Assembly (NCBI GenBank): GCA_019096065.1
Contig: JAGUCH010000003.1
Location: 2,480,001-2,544,000 of the forward strand
Length of the DNA stretch: 64,000 bases
Origin: Paracyclopina nana
Lineage: Eukaryota > Arthropoda > Copepoda > Cyclopoida > Cyclopettidae
Direction of reading: 5' to 3'
In this document: positions 48,765 to 59,101 of the stretch, one piece after another
Numbering within the stretch: the first letter of the stretch is position 1
Layout: every line of letters begins with the position of its first letter
Made by a program: the position numbers and the translations under genes
The notes under the pieces: generated by a model
Database searches by the model: none
Seen by the model: only the letters and a program-made list of their open reading frames with translations
What the model was told of the DNA's origin: nothing

Positions 48765-51165
48765 TCAGACAAAGTGCTCATTGATTTCCAGTTTTTGCTT
48801 CACAATCAGGCCATATCCACCTCGACCCGAGTCAAAGTCCGTTCTGTATTCATCTCTCACCTGAAAGGAAATCGGGTCAAATGAGAGAAGCATGGCAATT
48901 TTGAAGCATCAAAACAGAGAATCAATTGTGAGCGGTTCCATCGCGTTGAAAATGCTCGCTTTTACATTTATTTGAATATAGTTCTTATACTGTGCTACAG
49001 TATCGGTAGAAAAGGAAATATGCTAGCAAGTTTCACGTGAAGTGATCCTGAATTTCCAACTTTTGCTTGACAATTTGGCCGTAGCCCCCTCGACCTGAGT
49101 CGAAATCAGTACGATATTCGTCCCTCACCTGGAAAAGATCAAAACGAATCAATTTCGCAAATTTGTCTCGGACAAAGTGTCACAATAGCCTGGGAACAAT
49201 ACATTTATTTATAGGATAGCGAATGTACTGTTCAGTTGCGAATCGGCAAAAAAAAAGAAATGCAAAGTTGGACAATTCAAAAAAATACGAATCCTTTAAA
49301 ATTCAAGAATATGAAAAAATAGATGATCACTTGGAGCAAGTACTGCAAGTGACATTTTCAAACAAAAATGAAAGCAGAAGTAGACAAGGCTTTCATCTCC
49401 TTTGCAGTCTCGCTTGCTATATGTATCAGAATGGCACTTCTAATGAGACAAGCCATTAAGATTGTCCGACCCTCTTCCCGATTTTGTATTCTTGCTTTTT
49501 GACATCAAAATTGTGTGTCTCCATTTTATCAGCAGACCCATGATCACTTTCATCCGAACTAGTTGGTTGTGCAAAGCGCGCCCCTAAAGTAGCTAAAAAT
49601 AGCCTAAATTATAGATGTCAAAAATGATCATCTAAATGATCAAATGCATCTATATTTATACAGACCAGCATTAAAGCTTTGTAATTATAGAATTAGATTT
49701 GTAGTTTTTGGGATCGTAGTTTTGCTTTTCGTAGTTTTTAAGTTTTTTCCCTACCATGCACAAGCAACTCTCTGGCTTTTGCATTGAGTTTCTACTGAAG
49801 TGAATGGGTACCTGTCAACCTTTTTCCTTCACTGTCAAATGAGACTTGCCATTTTGTGAATGAAAACACACACCAAAAAAATCAAAAATCAAATAGTCGT
49901 ACTCTTAAATATTTGTCATCGTTTGGCTTTTGAAAAGTTGAAAAGTGAACACTGGTTACGAAAGCATTTAAGAGGACAACTTAAAAAGAATTTAGCACTA
50001 TTCAAATGCGAGCTAAAGCTAAGAATTCTTAAAATATACAAAATACATCCAAAACATGTATCTGTAGACTTTTCAAAAGCGTCTTCACTAGCAACTTGCC
50101 AATATTCCTAGGTTTCACAGAGAGCAGATTGTAGAAATTTTGACCTTAGAGTCAGAAAGGCTCTTTTTTCAGGTAAGGCGTGACTTAAGTCTACTATCAC
50201 AAAATTAGATTCAAAGTTATAATCAAAGCTCATTTTTCGAACAGATTTTGGGATTATAGTTAGCATACATTTATCAAATGAAATATTTGAAATCCGAAAA
50301 TGTAGCATTGAATAAAAGTCCCTGAGGACATAAGCATTTAAATCAGCTTCTTAGATTTCAATGTTTTTTAGTTTGGTGAATGAAAAAAACCACCAATAAT
50401 TCACTTTTCAATAACAAAAAATACATTTAATTGATGTCTGTTTTATTGCATTCTTGAACTCCCAAATCGAAAAACTTTATGGTGGTCGTAAAATTGGAGT
50501 TCAGGAGAATTCTGCGTAAGCCACTAGACTGACTATTTCGTCCACTTTGCAATCAAATAAAAACCGAGAAACTTTCAGACAGACTTGACTTAGGAATAAT
50601 AAGGCATTGTTCAACATTTTTGCCCAATTTCTTAGGCTGCAAGCGTCAAGTTTTTTTATCTAAGGAAGTTGTGAGGAGGAATTTTGTGCATAACTGTGCA
50701 ATGCTTGAACTGCAAGAACAAGGCAATGAAAACTGTCTTACTTGACCACCACTTTTTCCTCGCCCGAATTGACGACCTTCAACAAAGCCGGCATCCCAAT
50801 CCGTTCGTATGATTCGATCATCTAATCGGGTTCCATTGATGTATCTGAAAGAAGAACCATTAATCAATTAGAAACTAATTGAAACGAATAATGGTTTACC
50901 TTTGAGCATTCTCAGCGTCTTCCCTGACATAATACTCCACAAAGCAAAAGCCACACGGCGTCCGTTTGAACTTGTCCAGACCCATTATGATCTTTTTCAC
51001 ATCACCACATTTGCCAAAGAGTTCATACAATTGCTCTTCCGTGGTGAAGAAGCTCAAGTTCCCCACGTACAAAGTAGTTGTGATTCGCAAAAGTCTCTCT
51101 TGGTCTCCTCGGGATCCTTTGAAATGCTGATCCCGATAAGAACTCAAGTCAGTTGAGATCGACAT
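48765..51165 (-). CDS. NCBP2: nuclear cap-binding protein subunit 2 (CBP20)
   Basis: Exons 51165-50900 and 50844-50742, then one of two alternative last exons: 49128-49033 or 48860-48765. Each version is 154 aa (human 156). The protein binds the m7G cap of nuclear RNAs together with NCBP1 and acts in splicing, export and small RNA pathways. The single RRM has RNP2 TLYVGNLSF and RNP1 CGFCFVEYY, and the cap-contacting C-terminal part has [19 protein letters not shown] and [17 protein letters not shown]. The two last exons are the same length, both in phase 0 after GQ, and differ mainly at the extreme end (IQDHFT against INEHFV). The 1.6-kb intron 49129-50741 shows only AT-rich sequence. Confidence 0.94.
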
Positions 51166-51663
51166 CGTTGGAAAATTCGCGCAACTTTGCGACGATCGTT
51201 CGAGAAAATTGTTTTTGTTTTGATTTTGAGCCCCGAAGCCGCTGCTCTTCAGCGTTGCCAGATACAAACGAACATTTAAAAGACATTTACTTTCAAAATA
51301 CACCAATTATTTGATACTATTTTATTGATACTTGTTTAAATAAAAGCGATGGCTATCAAACCAGTTTAAAGAAAAATGTGAATTTGAATGAGATTCTCTT
51401 CTTGCCAATGCCAATTCATGAAAGATAATTTATTTCATTAATTAATTGTCAGGCCAATTATAAACATACGTTTTTGCGGCAACCAAATGATGAAACATAA
51501 TGACAAAGTCGGCCTTTCGATTTACGATCAACTAAAAAGGTAAAACGCCAAAAAATGAGCGTATGAAGGTCGAAGGGTATATTAGCCGATCCGGTCGATG
51601 ATTATGAAACTTTTTTGATTGACCATAAAAATGCCCCGAGTGAGTGAAAATAATTCTTCAATT

Positions 51664-51942
51664 TTAAACCGTTCCACAATCATGGAATAGATTGGCTTTG
51701 TGGGAATCCTCTAGATTTATAAAGAAATATTCGTTATCCCTTCCTAGTTTTTTATAAAGGAGATTATTGACTTTGAAGCGCTTGGAAAAGGATAACTTCT
51801 CTGAAGGACGAGCCTTAAAAATAAAAGCACAGTTAGCCTTGTGAGCTCGTCTGCTACCAGATTTTTTTCGATGGCAAGGCTTTTTCTGCTGAACTGGATT
51901 GGCCATAAACACAGTAAGTAGGTCAAAAGCAGTTTTTGCCAT
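51664..51942 (-). CDS. possible small basic protein (doubtful)
   Basis: An uninterrupted 92-codon frame starts with an ATG 65 bases upstream of, and divergent from, the PDK1 start. The predicted protein MAKTAFDLLTVF... is Lys/Arg-rich (KKPCHRKKSGSRR) with a central CAFIFKARPSEKLSF and an acidic NLEDS near the end. I do not recognise it. In favour are the clear ATG and the compact divergent placement. Against is the lack of any family match, and AT-rich DNA can keep such a frame by chance. The sequence 51166-51663 holds no other candidate. Confidence 0.3.
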   Translation of the reverse strand: MAKTAFDLLTVFMANPVQQKKPCHRKKSGSRRAHKANCAFIFKARPSEKLSFSKRFKVNNLLYKKLGRDNEYFFINLEDSHKANLFHDCGTV

Positions 51943-52007
51943 GATGAAATCAAAATATTTTGGGAACTTTTGAGCTGGAAAAGAGGAAGAATTGTCCGAG
52001 TTTAACA

Positions 52008-54290
52008 ATGTCGTCCGTTCCCCGAGGTTCCGCCGAGGGTTCACGGGGCTCCCAGGAAAGACGTAAAGCAGTTCCGGAAGACTACATATTCGGCAAATTG
52101 ATTGGAGAAGGAAGCTACGCATCGGTGTTTTTGGCAAAAGATTTAAAAAATGATAAAGAAGTCGCTATCAAGGTTAGTATTGACTTTTTTCGATTACACC
52201 CTATCCATTTCGCGTGAAATGAAGCATTATATTTTCTTTTTTTCACCTTTATGTCAAACGCAATTTTGCAACTTTTAAAACCCTACTTTCTCTAATGTCA
52301 AATATAAACAATGAAATAATATTACGCACTTTCAAAGGAAGTGCGCACAATTTGAAAAACTTGTATTTTTCTGCTTTTGCTATCCTATTTGAGCGAGATA
52401 GAGGGATGAAATTTTTTCTTTGCGGCTGAACTCAAAATAATGAATGGAACTTTTTCACAATTATAAATCTATTTCAGGTGTGCGATAAGAGGCAAATCAA
52501 GAAAGAAAAGAAAGTTGAGTATATTCACCGAGAAAAAGATATTCTCAAGCTCCTCACAGAAAGATGGAATCCACATGTTCCTTATTTTGTATGCCTTCAT
52601 GCTTCATTCCAAGTAAGCTTATTCTCAAAACGCTTGTCACATCAACCTTACACATTTCCTTTTGCGCTTTTTCAAGGATCTTCAAAGGCTGTACTTTGTC
52701 ATGACTTACGCCAAGAATGGCGACCTGTTCAAATTCATAGCCAAGCTGACTGCCAAGGCGATTGATTGCACTCAATTCTACTCTGGCCAGTTGGTGGCCG
52801 CAGTTGAATATCTGCATAACCAAGGAATTATCCATAGGGACCTGAAACCTGAAAATATCCTGCTTAATGAGCACATGCACATTCTCATCACAGACTTTGG
52901 CAGTGCAAAGCTTGTCCAAGGGCCTCAAAGGTACGACTTTTTTGCTTTTTAAGTAATGTCACGAGTGCCAGAGTACTAATTTGTACAGACGACGTAGAAG
53001 GACTGGTGACAACAGCGAAGAGCCAGCGGAGTCAGATGGCGCAATTGAAGAAACGTCTGAAGAAGATGATGTCGATGGTACAGTGCCTCCAAGGCCTAAG
53101 AGGAGCTCGTTTGTGGGCACTGCGGAGTACGTCTCTCCGGAAATTTTCAGCTCCAGAGGATCATCAAGGGCCTCGGACCTTTGGGCCATTGGCTGCATCA
53201 TTTACCAGATGATTTCTGGCATCCCGCCTTTCCAATCAAAGTCAGAGTGAGTGAATTAGCTTTCAAAAATATTGGCACATTATGAGAGTTTCTAAAATCC
53301 AAATGTCTCAAAATCTCAATAATCTCACGAATTCCCTCTTTCTTGAAGGTACATAATTTTTAAGAAAATCGAGAAGTTGGACTATTCCTTTCATGAAGGA
53401 TTTGATGAGAACGCCAAAGACCTGGTGAAAAAATTGCTGGTGATTGAGCCCAAAGATCGGTTAGGAGCCAAGGACACTACTTACTACTCTTCGATTCGCT
53501 GTCATCCATTTTTCCACGGCCTCGATTTTGACAACCTTCACAAATCTGTCCCATCTGCTGTGGAATCCTTTGTCAAAGAGACTGACGCCCCTGATCCTGT
53601 ATGGGCGAAATATCCAGATCAAAAACCCGGTGTAGGTCGAATGATGGAGCTCATGTGTGGTCACACCTCGTCAGACGAAGAGCTCCTGGATCGTTGCGGG
53701 AACAATGATGACTCTCCTGACGGCGGCCCTGGAATACTGAAGGTTCCTGGCTACAACCAGCCTCTTAGGAGTCGAAGCAAAAAGTCAGTTTTGAAGCCGT
53801 TGACAGAGCTAACCCCTGAAGAGCGCAGTGAGAAGCTCAGGCTACAAAGTCTTACCAATGAATTTCACAGATTTGTGGAAGGTCATCTGATCCTTAAACA
53901 AGGTTTGCATTATATAGTATTTTATAGGAGGTATTATCATGCGACTGAATTTCATGCTGTGTAGGTATCTTGGACAAGAAGAAAGGCCTTTTTGCCAAGA
54001 GACGAATGTTCCTGTTGACAGAGGGGCCTCGGCTATATTACGTTGATCCCTCTGCCATGGTCCTTAAGGGAGAAATCCCCTGGAGCTCCACACTCAAGAC
54101 GGAAATTCGCGATTTTCGTATTTTCTTCGTTCATGTTCCTGGTCGGATTTACTACCTCATCGATCCCGAGTCAACGTCGAAGGATTGGTGTGCGGCCATT
54201 GATGAAGTCAAGCAATTTTATTTCGGTGAGGAAGCCAGTGAAGATAGGGCTGAGTCAACTGTCTCTTCAACTACTTCTAATATTTCATAA
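52008..54290 (+). CDS. PDPK1: 3-phosphoinositide-dependent protein kinase 1
   Basis: Exons 52008-52172, 52478-52612, 52677-52930, 52989-53246, 53349-53902 and 53965-54290 give 563 aa (human 556). This AGC kinase phosphorylates the activation loop of AKT, S6K and related kinases after binding PIP3. The kinase domain covers about 25-330: GKLIGEGSYASVFLAKD, VAIK, IIHRDLKPENILL, ITDFGSAK and the activation segment SSFVGTAEYVSPE. An acidic insert (EETSEEDDVDG) lies between DFG and the activation segment. The PH domain covers about 445-550 (GILDKKKGLFAKRRMFLLTEG, RIYYLIDP, WCAAI). The C-terminal tail is Ser/Thr-rich. The start ATG is the first in the frame before the kinase domain. It converges with PHETA 76 bp away. 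Confidence 0.97.
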
Positions 54291-54366
54291 AATGATCATC
54301 ATCAGTAATAATAAACGCGATCGCGCGCGCCACTTTATGCAATTAGATGATTATCAGGCAGTTCAG

Positions 54367-55013
54367 CTAGCTAATTAGTCCTTGGCACCACTTATCACGA
54401 TCCGAGGAGATCCTGGAGCCAAATTTAGTATGCAGTTGAATCCAAGACGACGCATTGCCAGCAATCACTGTGGGGTCATTTTTGTGAAATGGATTTGTCC
54501 TTAAGGAGCCGCTAGACTTCTGTTGCAGCTCTTGTTGCTTTTCGAGCTCTTCTACCTCTGCAAGTTTCTGCTGCAACTCCAGCACCATGAGTTTCATGTA
54601 GTCATAGGAGGAGGAGGAAAGGATTTTTATCCATTCCTCGATGTTTGCCTATTTGAAAAACATGCATGCTAATCAGAGTATGCTAAACCACGACATGTAA
54701 AAGTGAGGCTTACGTGGGAATCAGATCTTAGGGAAACAATTCTTCGTCCTTCCCCTTGAAAAACAATTTTGAATCCACACATATCATGCTCTTCCTCATC
54801 TAGTTCAATGGTAGAGCCCTCGAGGATGATCAATCCCAGTGGCTCCTTGTCATGCTGCTTTTCAAAGTAGAACAAAAGGTTTCCCTTGAGGACGCAATAC
54901 CTCTTCTGAAAGCTCTTATTCACTTCGCCTTGCTTCCATAGCCAGCCCTCTTTGTCAATTGGGCTTGAATTTGAAGTGGCATATGTAATGAGCGTTGACT
55001 CGTTAATTTTCAT
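54367..55013 (-). CDS. PHETA1: PH-domain endosomal protein, sesquipedalian (PHETA/Ses) type
   Basis: Exons 55013-54714 and 54648-54367 give 193 aa. Vertebrate PHETA1/2 bind the inositol phosphatase OCRL and support recycling from endosomes. The PH domain at about 18-115 is plain: KEGWLWKQGEVNKSFQKRYC, VLKGNLLFYFEKQ, LGLIILEGSTIEL, and ANIEEWIKILSSSSYDYM at its end. A coiled coil rich in Glu/Gln follows (LELQQKLAEVEELEKQQ). The C-terminus SSWIQLHTKFGSRI aligns with the vertebrate OCRL-binding F&H motif; the His is kept but the Phe position is Trp. The start MKINESTL matches vertebrate MKLNERSL. It follows BLCAP closely on the same strand and its start lies inside the spliced end of that gene. 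Confidence 0.9.
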
Positions 55014-55310
55014 TTTGGCCTAGAATCGCATTATAATGTTTAATTCCGAAATGCAAAAAGTCAAGTAAAGCATCATACCCTGTTGTTCCTTGTAGCAGGC
55101 GTCTTCCTCGTTCCAAAAAATGCAGTTACCGGACATACAATAGAAGAAGACTGCGATGATGAAGACCAAGCTGCAAATGGTGCAGGGTTTCCTCTCGATG
55201 AAGAAAGAGAAGAGGTATAGTATCAGGAACACCGCATGGTTGTACAGGAGCAACGGATTGACTGGTTTTGGTAACAGCAATACTGGGAGCAACCATTGGA
55301 GACAGTGCAT
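55012..55310 (-). CDS. BLCAP: bladder cancer-associated protein homologue
   Basis: BLCAP is a very conserved two-pass membrane protein linked to growth control in mammals; its activity is unknown. The translation [18 protein letters not shown] and [17 protein letters not shown] matches human [18 protein letters not shown] and [17 protein letters not shown]. Two hydrophobic segments cover about 20-37 and 44-58. Unspliced, the frame has 96 codons and stops at 55020. A good 59-bp intron (55020-55078, gtatga...ttctag) would remove the last part, giving 82 aa that end in QQGQNEN at 55009. The spliced frame overlaps the PHETA start codon in another frame. Either end is possible. The small protein upstream at 56539 is divergent. 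Confidence 0.92.
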
Positions 55311-56538
55311 TTCAATGCATAATCATGGACATCTCTGATATACGTATGAGACCGTTGCAACCAAATGGGCTTTCTTGAGCGAATGTTTGATAACAAACCG
55401 ATCGAGAAAGAGAGAGCAGCTTATCAAGGAAGAAAGTCGAGCCAGTCTCTCTCATGGAGCTCTCCCACCCCATATACATATATTTATACGTATATAGGCT
55501 AGGACTCAGCATTTCGTTTCCAAGCTTCCTATTAGTTTGAAAAACCTAAGCTTTACTCACGAACAATGCTGTTTATATAAAAGATGAAAAAATCTTCTCG
55601 TATTGGGTATTTTGAAATCATGTAACGAAACCGTACAAAATTGCTCTTCATGAAGTGTGCATAGTAAAATGAAGTTTGTCATCTTTCTCCAATGTATGCA
55701 TGAGTGACCAAGCTCTTTTAGCTTAATGCGCAGCTCTCCCAAGAAGAATATAAATCTACCCATTTAATCTGAAATGCGTACGTAAGAACGAATATTCAAT
55801 TTCAAAAAGGCCATTAAGGGGGCTAAGAAATTAGGCCTAAATGTAGGTTAAAAAAGCGTTGTATATATTTATGACATTCAGGCCGAAATCTTGCTCGTGC
55901 CAAGACCAAGCGAACGAAAGAGTAACCTACGAATTCCTGCATGTGTTGAATGTGCGTCAATTATGTACTCTAGAGTGCGCGCGCGCTTTTAGCTTCAAGC
56001 ACACTTAAAAATTTGGGGCTTGGCCATCGTTGATCACACAGGGATGATTGATATCTTGAAACTCCTCTTATTCATTTCAAAACAAAGATGAACACATCTT
56101 CAGTTCCTTTTTGCATGAAATTCAGAGTCTTTTCGATCTTACCTGACTTTCACTGAGTTCACTAGCTATGGTTAATATTTGACAAGGATTTAAGCCAAAA
56201 ATTAATTCTTTTTCAGAAAATTAGCAAGTACTTATATCAGCTTTTTCATAGTCAATAGTGATTGGACTTGGAGCAATGAAAATAGGTGATTCATAGTTTT
56301 GACACTTCAGCTGTCAAAAGTCATGTGTGCGAGTCTAGTGATGTAATTCCACAGGGCTTGTTTGCTCTTAACATTCCCTGTGTGCAAAGCAAAGCTTGCT
56401 TCATTCTTGAAAATCAGTCCGCAGAAGATCTGCTAGTTCGTTTTTACTGATTAGTCGAATCGTGTTGTGGGCGTGAATACAGCGCCGCACATAAGCCTTT
56501 AGATAAGCAAGGCACTACTGACATACTCACTAAAAACG

Positions 56539-56981
56539 ATGGCCTCATCCAATCCCATATGGAGCTTGATTTGGTTTCTCATACTCATCTTCATTGCCTT
56601 CCCTGTGGCAGGATTTTGTGCTGGCTGGTACATTCTCCTTCTGCCCTTCACAGTCTGCATAAATGGACTTTCAGTAAGTCTTATAGGCCATAGCAAAATT
56701 AAAAAAATTTGAATTTTCAACCCATCATAATGGGTAGTTAAATGAAAGCAAAGCAGTTTAAGAGTTTGTTGAACTCATGTTTCAATGCACTCATGTTCAA
56801 CATTGATGCAAAGGTCATGAGAAAGTCCAATACATTCACGAGCTTCTTCAACAGATTCAATCTGCATAATTTTCCTTCATTACAGGGCGTTACCGACTTC
56901 TTACTAAAAGGGGTACAATTCACTCACACATCGGCAAAATACATGATGAGTGGAACACCCGTTGGAGATGCATTCAAGTAA
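56539..56981 (+). CDS. small membrane protein, uncharacterised
   Basis: Exons 56539-56673 and 56886-56981 give 76 aa, phase 0. It begins MASSNPIWSLIW and has a long hydrophobic stretch (WFLILIFIAFPVAGFCAGWY, then ILLLPFTVCI), likely one or two membrane passes, followed by a hydrophilic tail LLKGVQFTHTSAKYMMSG. The exon has a consensus donor (tca|gtaagt) and acceptor (attacag), and the spliced frame stops with TAA, which supports a real gene. I do not recognise a named family, though short proteins with a WYILLxPF-like core occur in arthropods. The stretch 55311-56538 upstream shows no gene. Confidence 0.65.
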
Positions 56982-57308
56982 CAAAAACCAAAGTATCCTC
57001 AACAAGCAAAATGAGTACCATACCTTTCATATGAACTACTAAGACAAATGAAATAAAGAAACTTAATCATTACATCAATTCCTCTACTCTACAGCTCAAT
57101 CGTCCCATCATGTGCACTCAATGAAAACCAATAAATAGCTAAAAGTTCATTGCACCTGTCACTATCAGGGTTTGCCCGAAAAGATCATATGAACAGATGC
57201 AATTTCAAGGAATTGCTGTAAGAACATTAGCCTAATTTAGATGAGAATTAGCATTGAGTTTTGACAAGTGTTGCTGGCTGTATCCAAAAACATGTGTCAC
57301 TCACCTCA

Positions 57309-58200
57309 GGGATATACTAAAATACGCGACATACGCGACACACGCGACTTTGTGCTAAAATACGCGACAAGCAGTCACTCTACGTAGCTACTTTATAGAT
57401 TACTTTATGATAGAGAGAACTCCTTTGATCTAAGGAATTTCGTGTTCTGATTCCTTGAAGAGTTTATAGATGAACAGAATAGTGGTGCTGAATTCTGATT
57501 GACAAAGCTTTATTCTTATTGCATCTTGCTTGCATGCAATATCTCATTTCAATCTAAAAGAAATTTTCATCATATTATTTGGTTTTACATAAAATTATGC
57601 TTTATAGAAAAAAGATGCGTGATTTTTTGGTACAAATATGAGAATTGATTTCAATAGTTCAATATGTAATATCTTAATGTTGAATTTTTGATTAATAATG
57701 AAAGGAAGATGACCAGCGATGCTCAGCCTCTGGGAAGTCTTCCAGAATACGCAAGCGTAGCCAAAGTCTTTATAGAACTTTGTCGAATAAATCGAACTTG
57801 TTGATAGGGAAAACTAAAATGAACTGACTAGTGACTAAAATTGCGCGGTAAGCTGACAAATAGTAAAGCTGAGTTGACTGAGTAAACTGTAGAAGTTACA
57901 GTTGAGTGTTGAGCCTCCAGGTTGCGTGGTTGGAGCGCTAATGTAGCGATAGGACTTTTCTGATCAAAGAATAAGTTTGCAAATATTATCATTCTGCTCA
58001 ATGAAATATTTCCAATTCAATGGTGTATATATTATAAATGTTGCCTTCACACTTTCAAAGATTGATAGCGAAAATCCTGAAAAAATTAATTATTTCAAAA
58101 GTTAATTTAAAAGTTTTGTAGCTTGTCGCGTATTTTAGGAGTCGCGTGTGTCGCGTATTTTAGTAGAAAGTCGCGTATGTCGCGTATTTTAGTACATCCC
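57309..58200. mobile_element. MULE-like non-autonomous element with TACGCGAC subterminal repeats
   Basis: An 892-bp element whose ends gggatatactaaaatacgcg and its inverted counterpart match over about 30 bp with one difference. Copies of ctaaaatacgcgac repeat inside both ends, three on the right and at least two on the left. A perfect 9-bp duplication, ctcacctca, flanks it (57300-57308 and 58201-58209). There is no coding capacity. A 9-bp duplication with GGG ends suits Mutator-like elements. Confidence 0.85.
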
Positions 58201-58309
58201 CTCACCTCATGCCTTATCAATTTCGCTTGCGTCGCGCTTAGTAGGAAACAGATTTACTTGACCAGTGAATCACTGTTATCGCTTAAGTCTACAAAAACGA
58301 GCAGATTAA

Positions 58310-58538
58310 GGTCCTTTCCATGTGCTCACTTTTGGTTTTGAGGTACAAAAAAATGTACCACGCAAAACCGTTTTTGCAAGACCGTTTTCATTGTTTATTT
58401 ACGTTTTTGTTTACTTTTTACGTACTGGATGTTTACTTATTTGTTTACTTCTTTTGCTACTCGCCAAAGACCAATTTTTTTGTACCATCAAAAACCGTTT
58501 TTCAGTTTTATTTTTTGAACAAGCACATGGAAAGGTCC
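58310..58538. mobile_element. TTAA-flanked MITE (piggyBac- or Kolobok-like)
   Basis: The ends ggtcctttccatgtgct and ggacctttccatgtgct are inverted repeats with one mismatch, and TTAA flanks both sides (58306-58309, 58539-58542). It is 229 bp long and non-coding. Internally it has repeated aaaaccgttttt-type blocks. Confidence 0.8.
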
Positions 58539-59101
58539 TTAAATTATGCATGATTTGTAGATATAAGTCATCAAATATTTACACTATTACACGCGCAACC
58601 TTTTCGCGGAAATTTTCGGCGAGAGCAGATACCAAAGAAAAACATCAAAAATTCGCGATATTAGAATGACAAAACTTTTGGAAGCTATTCATGACCTTTT
58701 AAGCTAAAACTTACCGATATAACAGTACCAAATGACCCGATTCAAACTGTCCGGAAATGAAGTCAAATTTCCCGAACTTTTAGCTGTGCTCAAGTCTGAA
58801 CGTGAGAAGCTACCAACAAATTTTAAGGCTTGAACTTTCAAAAATGTTGAGGCCGATAATAAAGTGTAATCCTCAAAATAGCACATCATATTTTCTAATT
58901 ATTTCTGAATAGTTGCCGATTGTTACATTAGTCTAACACATTTCAGAGACTCATGAAATTTCTAGATTTGGTGAGTATTTTTCAGCTGAAATAGCCTCGA
59001 GCCTTTAGTTCGATCCGGTGGGAAAGAGCCTGAAGTCTTCGTTGAAGTTTTGAAAGAAATCGTGCAGCGGAATATTTTGTAGTTTTTAGCTGCTTGTGAT
59101 C

